From NCBI GenBank assembly GCA_029263195.1, contig JAJCXX010000061.1, positions 1 through 64,000 on the forward strand: a stretch of DNA of 64,000 nt. Direction: 5' to 3'. The translations under genes were made by a program, and so were the position numbers. This document shows, in pieces, positions 7,463 through 16,543 of the stretch. The notes beneath the pieces are model-generated. The model did no database searches. It was not told the origin of the DNA and saw nothing but the letters and a program-made list of their open reading frames with translations. Within the stretch, counting starts at the first letter, position 1, and each line of letters opens with the position of its first letter. The stretch is from Acidimicrobiales bacterium. Lineage in GTDB: Bacteria > Actinomycetota > Acidimicrobiia > Acidimicrobiales > Aldehydirespiratoraceae.

Positions 7463-9889
7463 GTGCCCCGACAACTCGAGTTCGAACCCAACTACGCCCG
7501 TGAAGTGATCGATGTGCCCGTCGCTGAGGAGATGAGCGAGTCTTTCCTCGCGTATTCGCTCTCGGTCATCACCTCCCGTGCCATCCCCGACGTGCGCGAC
7601 GGCCTCAAGCCGGTTCAGCGTCGGATTCTCTGGTCGATGCTGCAGATGGGAATCAAGCCCGGCACACCATTCCGCAAGTCGGCTCGCATCGTCGGCGACA
7701 CCATGGGCCGCTATCACCCCCACGGAGACTCCGCCATCTACGACGCCCTCACTCGAATGGGGCAGGACTTCTCCCGGATGGTTCCGTTCATCGATCCGCA
7801 AGGCAACTTCGGCAGCCTCGACGATCCGCCGGCTGCGGCGCGCTACACGGAGTGCCGACTCGCGGCATCGGCCATGCGAATGGTGAGTGAACTCGACGAG
7901 GACACCGTCGACTTCCGCACCACATACGACGGCGAGGGCGAGGAGCCGGTGGTACTTCCGGCCGCGCTACCCAACATTCTCGTCAACGGCACCAGCGGCA
8001 TCGCCGTCGGTATGGCCACCAACATGGCACCCCACAATCTTGCCGAGGTCGAGGCGGCCATCGAGTTGGTGATGAACAAGCGCCGCCCCAAGCCAACCGT
8101 CGACGAGCTGCTGGAGGTGTTGCCTGGCCCCGACTTCCCGTCGGGAGGGATCATCATCGACGACGGGCTGCGAGATGCCTACGAAACCGGCCGCGGTGCC
8201 TTCCGGATTCGGGCCCGGGCCCATGTCGAACAGATCTCTCGAGGTCAGCAGGCGATCGTCGTCACCGAGCTGCCCTACCTCGTCGGGTCCGAGCGGATCA
8301 TCGCCAAGGTCCAGGATCTCGCCAACTCCGGCAAGATCGCCGGCGTCACGGGAATCCGCAATCTGGCAGATCACACCGACCCCAACGGGGTCAGGATCCA
8401 AATCGATGTGAAGGCCGGTCTCAACCCTCAGGCCGTGCTGGCGGACCTCTACCGGCTCACGTCGCTCGAGGAGACCTTCGGAATCAACAACGTCGTGTTG
8501 GTCGACGGTGTGCCCACCACGCTGGGCCTCTACGACATTTGTCGGCACTTCATCGACCATCGGCTCGATGTCATCGTCCGTCGCACCCGGTATCGCCTCG
8601 AGGTGGCCAGAGACCGACTCCACATCCTGGAGGGTCTGATCACGGCCCTCGACGCCATCGACGAGGTCGTGGCCATCATCCGATCGTCGCAGGATTCAGG
8701 GGAGGCCCGGGTCAAGCTCATGGAACGCTTCGACCTGTCGCAGGTTCAGGCCGCCCACATCCTGGAAATGCCGCTTCGTCGTCTCACCGCGCTGGCGAAA
8801 CTCGAACTCGAGGAGGAATTGGCGTCGAAGAGATCCGACATAGCCGGTTTCGACAAGATTCTTGGATCTGAGCAGCGACGGCGCACGATCGTGCTCAAGG
8901 AGCTTCACGAGTTGGTGGCCGATCATGCCCAGCCTCGCCGGGCCGAGATCGTCCTGCCGGCCGACATCCCGACATTCGAGGGGCCGGTCGCGGCCTCGCC
9001 CCAACCGACAGAGATCACCGACGAACCTTGTCTGATCACGATTTCGAGTTCCGGCAACATCGGGTCAGCTCCGGCCGATGGCGGGAAACGTGCCACCTCC
9101 GGGCGACACGACCTGGTGAGTTCGCGGCTGCAGTCCACCACCACCACGCCTGTAGCGGCGGTCACCTCCGAAGGCAGGGTGTTCACGATCCGCGGCTCCG
9201 ACCTTCCCGACACAGGGGGACGCACACGCGGAACCGACGTATCTCAGGTGCTCGGTCTCAATCGCGGTGAGCGAGTTCTGTCGCTGGTGGAGCAATCCGA
9301 CACGCCACTCCTGGTTGTCACGTCCAGCGGAATCGCCAAGCGACTCACGACCGAGGAAGTGCTGGCAACCGGCCCGGGCCGAACGATCATCGCGCTGAAG
9401 GATTCGGCGTCGGTGGTGGCTGCCTTCCCTGCGTCCGACGATGTCGACTTCGTCATGGTCTCCTCCGATGGCCAGGTACTGCGCACCACTTCCGGGGCGA
9501 TCAGCGTTCAAGGGCGCGGTGCGGGCGGTGTCGGGGGAATGAAGCTTCGTTCCGGGTCGGTGGTCGCGGGAGCCGGCACCATCGCCGGTGGCGAGGCGAT
9601 CCTCGTCGTTACTTCCGAATCGGGGGTGAAGGCCACATCGGTCGAGGAAATCCCGGCCAAGGGGCGCAACACCCAAGGCGTGAGACTCGTGAGAATGAGC
9701 TCCGGTGAGTCTGTCACTCTGGTGTGGGTCGGATCGCCTCACGGTCTGCTGGGTCAGATGTCCGACGACCACGATCCCCGCAAGCTCGACCCTCATCCGG
9801 TTCCGCTATGGGTCGACGCCACCCGCCGGGATCTCGTCGCCGTCCGGTCAGAGCGCCAGATCCGGGTGATTGCTCCGGGCCGGTGGTGA
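7463..9889 (+). CDS. parC: DNA topoisomerase IV subunit A (ParC-type)
   Basis: Type IIA topoisomerase cleavage subunit; with ParE it decatenates and relaxes DNA. The quinolone-region motif GRYHPHGDSAIYDAL is at about residues 83-96, with Ser90 and Asp94 matching GyrA Ser83 and Asp87. The active-site Tyr is about 128 (AARYTECR), and GIAVGMATNMAPHNL follows. The C-terminal beta-pinwheel reads QGRGAGGVGGMKL where gyrase has the QRRGG(K/R)G GyrA box. This matches actinobacterial ParC better than GyrA. 808 residues. The ATG of parE begins one base after its stop, so the two form an operon. Confidence 0.85.
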   Translation: MPRQLEFEPNYAREVIDVPVAEEMSESFLAYSLSVITSRAIPDVRDGLKPVQRRILWSMLQMGIKPGTPFRKSARIVGDTMGRYHPHGDSAIYDALTRMGQDFSRMVPFIDPQGNFGSLDDPPAAARYTECRLAASAMRMVSELDEDTVDFRTTYDGEGEEPVVLPAALPNILVNGTSGIAVGMATNMAPHNLAEVEAAIELVMNKRRPKPTVDELLEVLPGPDFPSGGIIIDDGLRDAYETGRGAFRIRARAHVEQISRGQQAIVVTELPYLVGSERIIAKVQDLANSGKIAGVTGIRNLADHTDPNGVRIQIDVKAGLNPQAVLADLYRLTSLEETFGINNVVLVDGVPTTLGLYDICRHFIDHRLDVIVRRTRYRLEVARDRLHILEGLITALDAIDEVVAIIRSSQDSGEARVKLMERFDLSQVQAAHILEMPLRRLTALAKLELEEELASKRSDIAGFDKILGSEQRRRTIVLKELHELVADHAQPRRAEIVLPADIPTFEGPVAASPQPTEITDEPCLITISSSGNIGSAPADGGKRATSGRHDLVSSRLQSTTTTPVAAVTSEGRVFTIRGSDLPDTGGRTRGTDVSQVLGLNRGERVLSLVEQSDTPLLVVTSSGIAKRLTTEEVLATGPGRTIIALKDSASVVAAFPASDDVDFVMVSSDGQVLRTTSGAISVQGRGAGGVGGMKLRSGSVVAGAGTIAGGEAILVVTSESGVKATSVEEIPAKGRNTQGVRLVRMSSGESVTLVWVGSPHGLLGQMSDDHDPRKLDPHPVPLWVDATRRDLVAVRSERQIRVIAPGRW

Positions 9890-9890
9890 C

Positions 9891-11945
9891 ATGACTCCGA
9901 AACAAGCGGCAGCACGCGACTACGACGCCGACGCGATACAAACCCTCGAGGGTCTCGACGCGGTTCGCAAACGACCCGGCATGTACATCGGCGGCACCGG
10001 ATCTGACGGCCTCATGCACCTTGTGTGGGAGCTGATCGACAATGCCGTCGACGAGGCATCGGCCGGGTTCGCCAAGAAGGTTGGTGTCATCTTGCACCGC
10101 GACAATTCGATCGAGGTCTGCGACGACGGCCGTGGCATACCGATCGACACCCACACCAAGCGCAAGGTTTCGGCTCTGGAAGTGGTGTTCACCGAGCTCC
10201 ATGCCGGCGGAAAGTTCGGTGGTGGTGCCTACACCTCTTCGGGTGGCCTGCATGGCGTGGGTGCATCGGTTGTCAACGCCTTGTCCGCCAAGCTGGTGGC
10301 AGAGGTCGACCGTGAGGGAGCGACCCACCAGCTCTCGTTCAAGGAACGGGTCGCCGGGCATTTCAACGGTTCGAGATTCAAGGCCGATCACAAGCTCGAC
10401 AAGATCAAGCGCATTTCGAGGAACAAGACCGGAACTAGAGTCCGCTTCTGGCCCGATCTCGAGATCTTCGATCCGGAGGCCAGGGTCGACGTCGACGAGA
10501 TCTGTGAGCGCTGCACCAACGCCTGCTTCCTCGTGCCCGGAATGCGCATCACCGTCGACGACCGTCGAGCAGGGGGTCGGCCCGACAAGTTCACCTTCGT
10601 CTCTCGGGGTGGATTGAACGACCTTGTCGATCATCTCTCGATCGGCGACAACGTCAATCAGGTGATCGCCATCAACGGCATCGACTCGTTCACCGAGAAG
10701 GTGCCCGTCAACGGCAAGATGACCGATGTGGTGCGGGATTGCACGGTCGACATCGCCATGCGTTGGGTAAAGGGCTACGACACCACCGTCGTGTCGTTCG
10801 TCAACACCATCCCGACCACCCACGGCGGCACCCATCTTGCCGGCTTCGACAAGACCCTCACCCGTGTTGTCAACAGCACGATTCTCAAGGACAGCCGCAA
10901 GCTCGCCAAGTTGGCCAAGACCAACCAGAACCGCGCGGTGAAAGACGACGTTCAGGAGGGCATCGTGGCGGCCGTGAAGGTCACGTTCTCCGAGCCTCAG
11001 TTCCGGGGGCAGACCAAACAGGAACTCGGTACCCCTGCGGTCGAGGGCATCGTGGCCAGGGTTCTCTACGAACAGCTGAAGGAGTGGTTCGACCCCGGTG
11101 GAGGTCCGCGCTCACACGTGAAGGCGATCACCGACAAGATCACCAACGCCGTGCTCAACCGGGTTGCCTCCAAGCAGGTCCTCGAGACGAAACGAAAGGC
11201 GGCCAATCTCGGATCCACCGGTATGCCTCAGAAGCTCGCCGACTGTCGGGTCCACGGCCCTGAGGCCGAGCTGATACTGGTCGAGGGCGATTCCGCGGCC
11301 GGACCCGCCAAGCGAGGTCGCGACAGCGAGACGATGGCGATTCTGCCCTTGAGAGGCAAGGTGGTCAACGCGGCCAAGGCGTCGGTCAAGCAGGTGCTCG
11401 ACAACGCCGAGGCCAAGGCGCTGTTCACCGCGGTCGGCGCCGGTGCCGGCAAGGATTTCAACCTCGACGACGCGCGCTACGGCCGAATCGTGATCCTCTG
11501 CGACGCCGATGTCGACGGGAGTCACATTCGCTGCCTCCTGCTCACGCTGATCCACCGCTACATGAAACCGATGCTCGAGGCCGGCAACGTCTACGCGGCT
11601 CAGCCCCCACTTTTCACGACCAAGGTCGGAAACGAGACCTACCGGGTCTTCACCGATGAGGAACGCGACAGCGTCACCGACGAGCTCTGCAAGGGAAACC
11701 GCAAGCGCGAAAACATCAAGTGGCAGCGCTTCAAGGGACTCGGTGAGATGAACGTCGACGAACTTCGTCATTGCGCTCTCGATCCGGCCACCCGAACGCT
11801 GCGCCGGCTCACCATGGACGATGGCAAGGAGGCGGCCGACGCCGTCAAGATGTTCGACGTGTTGATGGGCAACGACGTGTCGAAGCGCCGTGACTTCCTC
11901 CTGAGGAATTCGGCTCTCATCGACAAGTCGACACTCGACATCTGA
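9891..11945 (+). CDS. parE: DNA topoisomerase IV subunit B (ParE-type)
   Basis: ATPase subunit partnering the preceding ParC. The GHKL ATPase motifs are ELIDNAVDEA (Mg/ATP Asn), DDGRGIP and the G-rich lid SSGGLHGVGASVVNAL. The TOPRIM domain has EGDSAAGPAKRGRDSETMAILPLRGK and the DADVDGSH metal site, and the C-terminus has QRFKGLGEMN. 684 residues from ATG 9891, typical for a ParE/GyrB without a large insertion. A second parC-parE pair beside the chromosomal gyrBA is usual in actinobacteria. The gyrA/gyrB alternative is less likely because of the gene order and the ParC C-terminal domain. Confidence 0.86.
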   Translation: MTPKQAAARDYDADAIQTLEGLDAVRKRPGMYIGGTGSDGLMHLVWELIDNAVDEASAGFAKKVGVILHRDNSIEVCDDGRGIPIDTHTKRKVSALEVVFTELHAGGKFGGGAYTSSGGLHGVGASVVNALSAKLVAEVDREGATHQLSFKERVAGHFNGSRFKADHKLDKIKRISRNKTGTRVRFWPDLEIFDPEARVDVDEICERCTNACFLVPGMRITVDDRRAGGRPDKFTFVSRGGLNDLVDHLSIGDNVNQVIAINGIDSFTEKVPVNGKMTDVVRDCTVDIAMRWVKGYDTTVVSFVNTIPTTHGGTHLAGFDKTLTRVVNSTILKDSRKLAKLAKTNQNRAVKDDVQEGIVAAVKVTFSEPQFRGQTKQELGTPAVEGIVARVLYEQLKEWFDPGGGPRSHVKAITDKITNAVLNRVASKQVLETKRKAANLGSTGMPQKLADCRVHGPEAELILVEGDSAAGPAKRGRDSETMAILPLRGKVVNAAKASVKQVLDNAEAKALFTAVGAGAGKDFNLDDARYGRIVILCDADVDGSHIRCLLLTLIHRYMKPMLEAGNVYAAQPPLFTTKVGNETYRVFTDEERDSVTDELCKGNRKRENIKWQRFKGLGEMNVDELRHCALDPATRTLRRLTMDDGKEAADAVKMFDVLMGNDVSKRRDFLLRNSALIDKSTLDI

Positions 11946-11959
11946 GGGCTTTTGAGCCC
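11946..11959 (+). terminator. Weak hairpin after parE
   Basis: GGGCT-TTTG-AGCCC lies directly after the parE stop: a 5-bp stem and 4-nt loop with no T-tract behind it. It may help end or pause the parC-parE transcript, but the RecB-like gene starts only 32 bp later and readthrough is likely. Confidence 0.3.
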
Positions 11960-11991
11960 ATGTGTCACAGCGGTGATGTAGAACTACACCG

Positions 11992-12837
11992 ATGAGTTCG
12001 CAGGCAACGCCCGTCGATTCGGCCCCGTCCACCACCATCGAGCGTCCGGGGCATCTTTCGCCATCGGGGGCTTCCACCTACGAGCAGTGCGCCAAGCGCT
12101 GGCGTTGGCGCTACGTCGAGCATCTCGCCGACCCGCCGGGTGAGGCCGCCCTGGTCGGCAGTTTCGCCCATAGGGTTCTCGAGCTGTTGATGCAATCCGA
12201 CTCAGCCGACCGCACCACCCAGCGAGCGCGAGATATCGCCAAGCAGGAATGGCCCGCTGTCGAGGCCGATCCCGACTTCATGGCCCTGGAGCTCGACTCC
12301 GACGGAGCCCGTGGCTTCCGATGGAAGGCTTGGAACGCGGTCGCGAAACTCTGGAAGCTCGAACCTCCTGCCGATGTCGAGGTGAGGTCCACCGAGCAGA
12401 ACGTGAAGGCCGTTCTGGCCGGCGTTCCCTTCAGGGGAATCGTCGATCGTCTCGATGTCCAGACCGATGGATTGGTCGTCACCGACTACAAGTCCGGCAA
12501 CGCCCCGGCCGAGCGTTACCGCAGCAAGCGGCTGCCTCAGGTGTTGCTCTACGCCGCCGCGATCGCTGAGTCCACCGGCGAGCAGCCGGTGCGGGCCCGC
12601 CTGTTCTTTCTCGGCGAGAAGCACCTCGAGGTTTCCGCCGATGTCACCCCGGCGAGCCTCGATCGGGTCACCGAATCGCTGGCCGGCACTTGGGACTCAA
12701 TCGAAAGATCGTGCGCCGACGACGACTTCCCGACCAAGACCGGCCCGCTGTGTGGATGGTGCCCCTACCTCGACATGTGCGACGACGGCCAAGGGGAGGT
12801 CATCCGTCGCCACGGGTCACTACCCGGAAACAGGTGA
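11992..12837 (+). CDS. RecB-like PD-(D/E)XK nuclease with likely Fe-S cluster
   Basis: A 281-residue stand-alone nuclease domain. The N-terminal SPSGASTYEQCAKRWRWRYV is the usual substrate-grip/first-Cys segment. The central GIVDRLD...LVVTDYKSG holds the Asp and (D/E)xK catalytic residues, and QVLLYAAAI is the QxxxY motif. The C-terminal CGWCPYLDMC, with the early Cys, gives the four-Cys pattern of AddB/Cas4-type 4Fe-4S nucleases. No cas genes or repeats are nearby, so a DNA-repair or processing role is more likely than a CRISPR one. It ends convergently with the gene on the other strand (18-bp overlap). Confidence 0.82.
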   Translation: MSSQATPVDSAPSTTIERPGHLSPSGASTYEQCAKRWRWRYVEHLADPPGEAALVGSFAHRVLELLMQSDSADRTTQRARDIAKQEWPAVEADPDFMALELDSDGARGFRWKAWNAVAKLWKLEPPADVEVRSTEQNVKAVLAGVPFRGIVDRLDVQTDGLVVTDYKSGNAPAERYRSKRLPQVLLYAAAIAESTGEQPVRARLFFLGEKHLEVSADVTPASLDRVTESLAGTWDSIERSCADDDFPTKTGPLCGWCPYLDMCDDGQGEVIRRHGSLPGNR

Positions 12838-13083
12838 CGATCGTCGGCGCCAGAGGTAACGGGCCAAGAGAAGTGTGAGGATTGCTCCCAGTGCCGCGAC
12901 GAGTCCGGTATTCAGCAACAGCGCGTCGGGCGGTGGGTCGGCGGCTGGAGGAGTCACGGCGGGGCCGGCCGGCGGATCATCCGGCACTATCGGTGGTTCC
13001 TCGGCAATGAGGGCATCGACCGGGGCCGGACCCTCCTCGGGGGGAGTCGGTCGACGGTGGTTCTTCTGAGGGTCATACGCCAT
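12820..13083 (-). CDS. Small Pro-rich tail-anchored membrane protein
   Basis: An 87-residue protein. The first 55 residues are rich in Pro, Asp and Ala (PPEEGPAP, PPIVPDDPPAGPAVTPPAADPPP). A single hydrophobic helix (about residues 57-76, LNTGLVAALGAILTLLLARYLW) and a basic stop-transfer RRRSS follow, as in a tail-anchored protein. Its ATG lies inside the 3' end of parA (11-bp overlap), so it is translationally coupled to that ATPase. Function unknown. It could tie the ParA-like ATPase to the membrane, which is inference from position only. Confidence 0.65.
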   Translation of the reverse strand: MAYDPQKNHRRPTPPEEGPAPVDALIAEEPPIVPDDPPAGPAVTPPAADPPPDALLLNTGLVAALGAILTLLLARYLWRRRSSPVSG

Positions 13084-13861
13084 GGGCGACCTCCGAGGTC
13101 ATGACCAAGTCGAACAGATTGTCGAACTCGGCGGCGGCCTCTTGGGCACCCGGTCGGGCCCCCAGTGCGTGGATCGGTAGCGATCCGGCCGATGCTTCGG
13201 GAACGGCGGCTCTCATGTGAACCGCAGGCAGAACAATATCGCCGTGGTCGGAGCGAAGCTGTTGATCCCAGTAGCGGGCGTCGCGGGTGCGCCCGAGTCG
13301 ATTGACGGCCACCCCGGCGATCTCGAGCGGCGACTGTCGACGATTGGAAACTCGATGGACCGTTCTGAGGATCTGGCCCACTCCGTCTGAAGCCCATGCT
13401 CCCGGCTCGGTGACGACGAGAGCTCTGTCGGCGGCGAACAGTCCGTTGACGGTGAGGAGACCGAGCGAGGGAGGGCAATCGATGATGATCACATCGTGCC
13501 GAACACCTTCGAGTGCGATCGCCAGTCGGTCGTTGGCCCCGATCGGATCGGTGAGAAGCTGCGGTTCGCGAGCGGCCAGGGCAGGCGTCGCCGGTACGAC
13601 GGATGGAGGACGACCGCCTTCGTTGGGCCACCCGGAAGGCACCCGTAGACCTGAGATCGCCCCGGGTCGTTCTTCAGCGAGCGCCTGATCCACACTGAAT
13701 GGGGCGTCCCAAACACCGAGTCCGGTAGTGGCGTTGGCCTGAGGATCGAGATCGATCACCAAACAGTCGATGTTGCGAGACCACGCGGTTGCAGCAAGAC
13801 CGAGAGCGACAGTGGTCTTGCCCACCCCGCCCTTTTGATTGACCACGGCGATTGTCGGCAC
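13073..13861 (-). CDS. ParA-family ATPase (orphan)
   Basis: A deviant-Walker ATPase of 262 residues. KGGVGKTTVALGL (about residues 10-22) is the ParA-type Walker A with signature Lys, DLDPQANATTGLG is Walker A', and HDVIIIDCPPSLGLLTVNGL is Walker B. No ParB homologue or parS-like palindromes are visible beside it, so it is unlikely to be the chromosomal segregation ParA. It may position another complex. It heads a two-gene unit with the tail-anchored protein downstream. The start ATG at 13861 gives the usual MPTIAVVNQKGG. Confidence 0.85.
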   Translation of the reverse strand: MPTIAVVNQKGGVGKTTVALGLAATAWSRNIDCLVIDLDPQANATTGLGVWDAPFSVDQALAEERPGAISGLRVPSGWPNEGGRPPSVVPATPALAAREPQLLTDPIGANDRLAIALEGVRHDVIIIDCPPSLGLLTVNGLFAADRALVVTEPGAWASDGVGQILRTVHRVSNRRQSPLEIAGVAVNRLGRTRDARYWDQQLRSDHGDIVLPAVHMRAAVPEASAGSLPIHALGARPGAQEAAAEFDNLFDLVMTSEVAHGV

Positions 13862-13943
13862 TCGTCCAAGCTAGCGAACCATTTTGCTCGACGTGGATCC
13901 GCGCGACGAGCAACAGGTCGAGGAGGGGGCGCTTGGTGGTTGG

Positions 13944-14270
13944 TCAGGCCGCGATCGAGCGGGTCGCGAATCGCACGATGTCGTCGAGCGCATCGACCAG
14001 ATCGGGGTTGTCGTGGAACAGTTCCCGCACCTCCGGGCAGTCCCAGTCGAGACACAGTGCGGTCGGCTCCAGGCCGGCTTGTGTCCAGGCGGTGCCAATT
14101 CGACGAATGGCGGCGTCGACCAGGGGGTCGGCGGCGGCCACGGTTGCTCCGGCCATCTTCTCCAATTCGAGTTCGGAGAGCTGCACGAGGGGCGACTTGA
14201 CCAGGTTGAGCCGGTACCGGATTGCCTCGGCGGCTATCCGGGTGTGATTCACGATCGGCCACCCCCTCAT
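13944..14270 (-). CDS. Hypothetical protein, 108 residues
   Basis: A soluble, mostly helical small protein with no signal peptide. The conserved-looking C-terminal half, ALCLDWDCPEVRELFHDNPDLVDALDDIVRF, has two Cys and many acidic residues. It lies between hemH and parA on the same strand, 82 bp from parA. I do not recognise a family. The start could also be the internal site at MAGATV, but the upstream residues look protein-like. Confidence 0.55.
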   Translation of the reverse strand: MRGWPIVNHTRIAAEAIRYRLNLVKSPLVQLSELELEKMAGATVAAADPLVDAAIRRIGTAWTQAGLEPTALCLDWDCPEVRELFHDNPDLVDALDDIVRFATRSIAA

Positions 14271-14347
14271 GCTCGTTTCTAGGGAGATGCTAGGAAGAAT
14301 CGCGCGTCATGTGGGGGATCATTCGCGGTCCGCGCGAACGGGATCGT

Positions 14348-15373
14348 TCAGGTCGGACGGCAGCAATCGGCCGGACAGGTATGGTCGCGCCGGTTCAGAT
14401 GCCCCACCGTGGAAGCCTCTCGGCCCGGCTCGAGGCGCTCCTCGATCAGCTCCCGGCACATGCTCACAAAGTCCGGGTCGGGGACGGTGGCCGGGGTTTC
14501 GGCCCGCCGCATCTCTATGCCGACTTCTGCCGCGGTAGCAGCCGCTTCCTCATCGAGGTCGAAGACGACCTCCATGTGGTCGAACACGAAACCGATCGGG
14601 ACGATCACGGCGGATTTGACTCCCTCGGTGGCCAATTGGCGAACATGATCGTTCACGTCGGGTTCGAGCCACGGATCGGTGGGCGCCCCAGATCGACTCT
14701 GCCACACGAGTTCCCAGTCGAGGGCAATCTCTTGTCGGTCCGCCACCAACCTGGCGACCTCGCGTAGCTGCTGCTCGTAGTCGCAGCCGGCCGCCATTGA
14801 AGTCGGGATCGAGTGTGCGGTGAACACGAGGCGCGCTCTGTCGGCACTGCTGCCGAGTTCACCAAGTTCACCGAGTTCATCGAGAGCTTGGCTGGTCGAG
14901 CGGGCGAACGGCTCCACGAAGCCGGGGTGGTCGAAATAGGGCCGAATCTTCTCGATATGAGGCGCGCTGGCCCCGACGTCGGCTCGTGCCTTTTCGATGT
15001 CGTCGAGGTACTGGCGACAGCTCGGGTAGGAGCTATAGGCCGAAGTCACGAGGGCTACAGCGTTCTCGACGCCGTCGGCGGCCATGGCGGCGATCGTGTC
15101 GGCGAGCATCGGATGCCAGTTGCGGTTACCCCAATAGATGGGTAGGTCGATGGCGTGGTCGGCGAGCTCGGTGTGGAGGCAATCGATCAATCGCCGGCAT
15201 TGTTCGTTGATGGGACTCACCCCGCCCCGTCGCAGGTAGCGCTGCTCGACGTCGCGGAGTCGGGACGGCGGGATGTTTCGACCGCGGGTGACGTTGCTGA
15301 GGAAGGGCATGACGTCGTCGGGCCCTTCAGGGCCACCGAACGAGATAATCAGAAGTGCTTCGTAGTCGGCCAT
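14348..15373 (-). CDS. hemH: Ferrochelatase (coproporphyrin or protoporphyrin type)
   Basis: Inserts ferrous iron into a porphyrin in haem synthesis; actinobacteria normally use the coproporphyrin route. Motifs: ALLIISFGGPEGPDDV, SPIN, the metal-site His in VFTAHSIPTSM, and HMEVVFDLDEEA with the catalytic Glu. The C-terminus ends HTCPADCCRPT, and with the Cys in YPSCRQYL this gives the four Cys expected for the 2Fe-2S cluster of actinobacterial ferrochelatases. 341 residues. A 9-bp repeat (14855-14881) encodes ELGELGELG in a surface loop. Confidence 0.9.
   Translation of the reverse strand: MADYEALLIISFGGPEGPDDVMPFLSNVTRGRNIPPSRLRDVEQRYLRRGGVSPINEQCRRLIDCLHTELADHAIDLPIYWGNRNWHPMLADTIAAMAADGVENAVALVTSAYSSYPSCRQYLDDIEKARADVGASAPHIEKIRPYFDHPGFVEPFARSTSQALDELGELGELGSSADRARLVFTAHSIPTSMAAGCDYEQQLREVARLVADRQEIALDWELVWQSRSGAPTDPWLEPDVNDHVRQLATEGVKSAVIVPIGFVFDHMEVVFDLDEEAAATAAEVGIEMRRAETPATVPDPDFVSMCRELIEERLEPGREASTVGHLNRRDHTCPADCCRPT
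14855..14881 (-). repeat. 9-bp tandem repeat, 3 copies, inside hemH
   Basis: GAGTTCACC, AAGTTCACC and GAGTTCATC (plus-strand reading) encode the E-L-G-E-L-G-E-L-G loop in the ferrochelatase. Copy changes would keep the frame. Confidence 0.8.
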
Positions 15374-15402
15374 CGGAGTCGGAGACTACAGCCGACCCCT
15401 TC

Positions 15403-15738
15403 TCAGCCCCCGAGCAGCCGACGTACGGTCGATTTGCCTCGACGCTGTCCGCGCGGCTCCCATCCTTCGGGTAGGAGATCGGGGGCGTTCTCCGACAGGA
15501 GTGTCATCACCGCATCGGCCGACGGGTTGACCAACACCGAACCGCCGAGAACGACCGTCGGGACTGTCTCATTGCCGTTGGCGTGCTTGCGAACCGTGGC
15601 GGCGTCGGCCGGGCTGTCCCATATGTTTCGCTTCTCGAAACTGACACCGGCCCGGGTGAGACTGCGATCAAGCATCATGCAGAAACCACAGCCCGGCCGC
15701 CAATAGAACTCGAGCGTGTCGGCTTGTTGATTGCTCAT
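15403..15738 (-). CDS. Mycoredoxin/glutaredoxin-like protein
   Basis: A thioredoxin-fold redox protein of 111 residues. The N-terminal strand LEFYWRPGCGFC carries the C-x2-C active site (CGFC, about residues 17-20), and TVPTVVLGGSVLVNPS supplies the cis-Pro and substrate-groove segment. CGFC with a WRPGC context resembles actinobacterial mycoredoxin, which reduces mycothiol-mixed disulfides. It follows hemH on the same strand with a short gap and may share its message, supplying reducing power in the cytosol. A generic glutaredoxin is the alternative. Confidence 0.82.
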   Translation of the reverse strand: MSNQQADTLEFYWRPGCGFCMMLDRSLTRAGVSFEKRNIWDSPADAATVRKHANGNETVPTVVLGGSVLVNPSADAVMTLLSENAPDLLPEGWEPRGQRRGKSTVRRLLGG

Positions 15739-15804
15739 CTGATCTCCCGGATCGGTCCGACGTAACGAACCCTATGGGTGGACCCTATGTTCCCGGGTGC
15801 GGGT

Positions 15805-16506
15805 TCAATTACCCGAGACCGAGAACGTGGCGACATCGGCGTCGAGCTCGGCCAGAACGCCGGCAATCATCTTCCCACGAGCGTTCTGGCGGGTGATCCT
15901 GAATCCGTCTTTGCTCAGGTTGGCGCCGAGCTCGGTTGCTCGTTTGATGACCGTCTCATCCAGGTCGTCGGCAACTATCTCATCGAGGAATCCGGCCTCT
16001 ACCGCAGCGGTCGGTGAATATGAGGCTGAAAGCAATGCCGCTTTCGTGAACTGGCGGTTGGTGAGACGATCGCGGGCGAGCTCGGTGGCGAATCGGGGGA
16101 GCGGCATTCCGATCGAGACTTCGGGCAGGCCGATTCTTGTTTCGCCGTCTATACCGATCCGCTCGTCGCATGAGAGCAGAATCAGCGCCCCCGCGGCAAG
16201 AGCATGCCCGGTGCAGCCGGCAACTACCGGCATGGGAAAGCCATACAGCCGCATCAGTAGTTCGGCGCCGCGGCGAACCAATGCCTGGGCAGACTCGGGA
16301 CCCTGTTTCATCACGTTGAGATCGAACCCGGCACTGAATCGGCCGGGTCGGCCGAAGATCGCGACGGCGGACGCCGTCGCCTCGGCTTCATCGAGGGCGC
16401 TGTGAAAGGCGTCGATTGCCTGGTGACCGAGGGCGTTGGCCTTTCCGTCATCGAACCGCACGACCGCTACCTGCCCCGAAAATGATGTTGTGATCGGTGT
16501 TCCCAT
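15805..16506 (-). CDS. Enoyl-CoA hydratase/isomerase (crotonase) family protein
   Basis: A 233-residue crotonase-fold protein. RFSAGFDL gives the first oxyanion-hole segment, and GHALAAGALILLSCDERIG gives the second and the trimer motif. LPEVSIGMPLPRFA covers the usual catalytic Glu region, here with Glu in LPEV. It is short for the family, with an abbreviated C-terminal helical domain. The substrate is unknown. It is divergent from the ABC transporter, and the starts are within 40 bp or overlap, depending on the start chosen for the ABC gene. Confidence 0.82.
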   Translation of the reverse strand: MGTPITTSFSGQVAVVRFDDGKANALGHQAIDAFHSALDEAEATASAVAIFGRPGRFSAGFDLNVMKQGPESAQALVRRGAELLMRLYGFPMPVVAGCTGHALAAGALILLSCDERIGIDGETRIGLPEVSIGMPLPRFATELARDRLTNRQFTKAALLSASYSPTAAVEAGFLDEIVADDLDETVIKRATELGANLSKDGFRITRQNARGKMIAGVLAELDADVATFSVSGN

Positions 16507-16543
16507 GCTGGCACGCTACCCAGCGAACTCCTGGGGGAAGAAG

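Noticed and set aside
7463-11945. Calling the topoisomerase pair gyrA-gyrB
   Set aside because: The order A then B, the degenerate GyrA box (QGRGAGGVGG) and overall resemblance to actinobacterial ParC/ParE favour topoisomerase IV. A specificity test has not been done.
11992-12837. Cas4 of a CRISPR system
   Set aside because: No CRISPR array or other cas gene is present. The tandem repeats seen in the window are short, without spacers.
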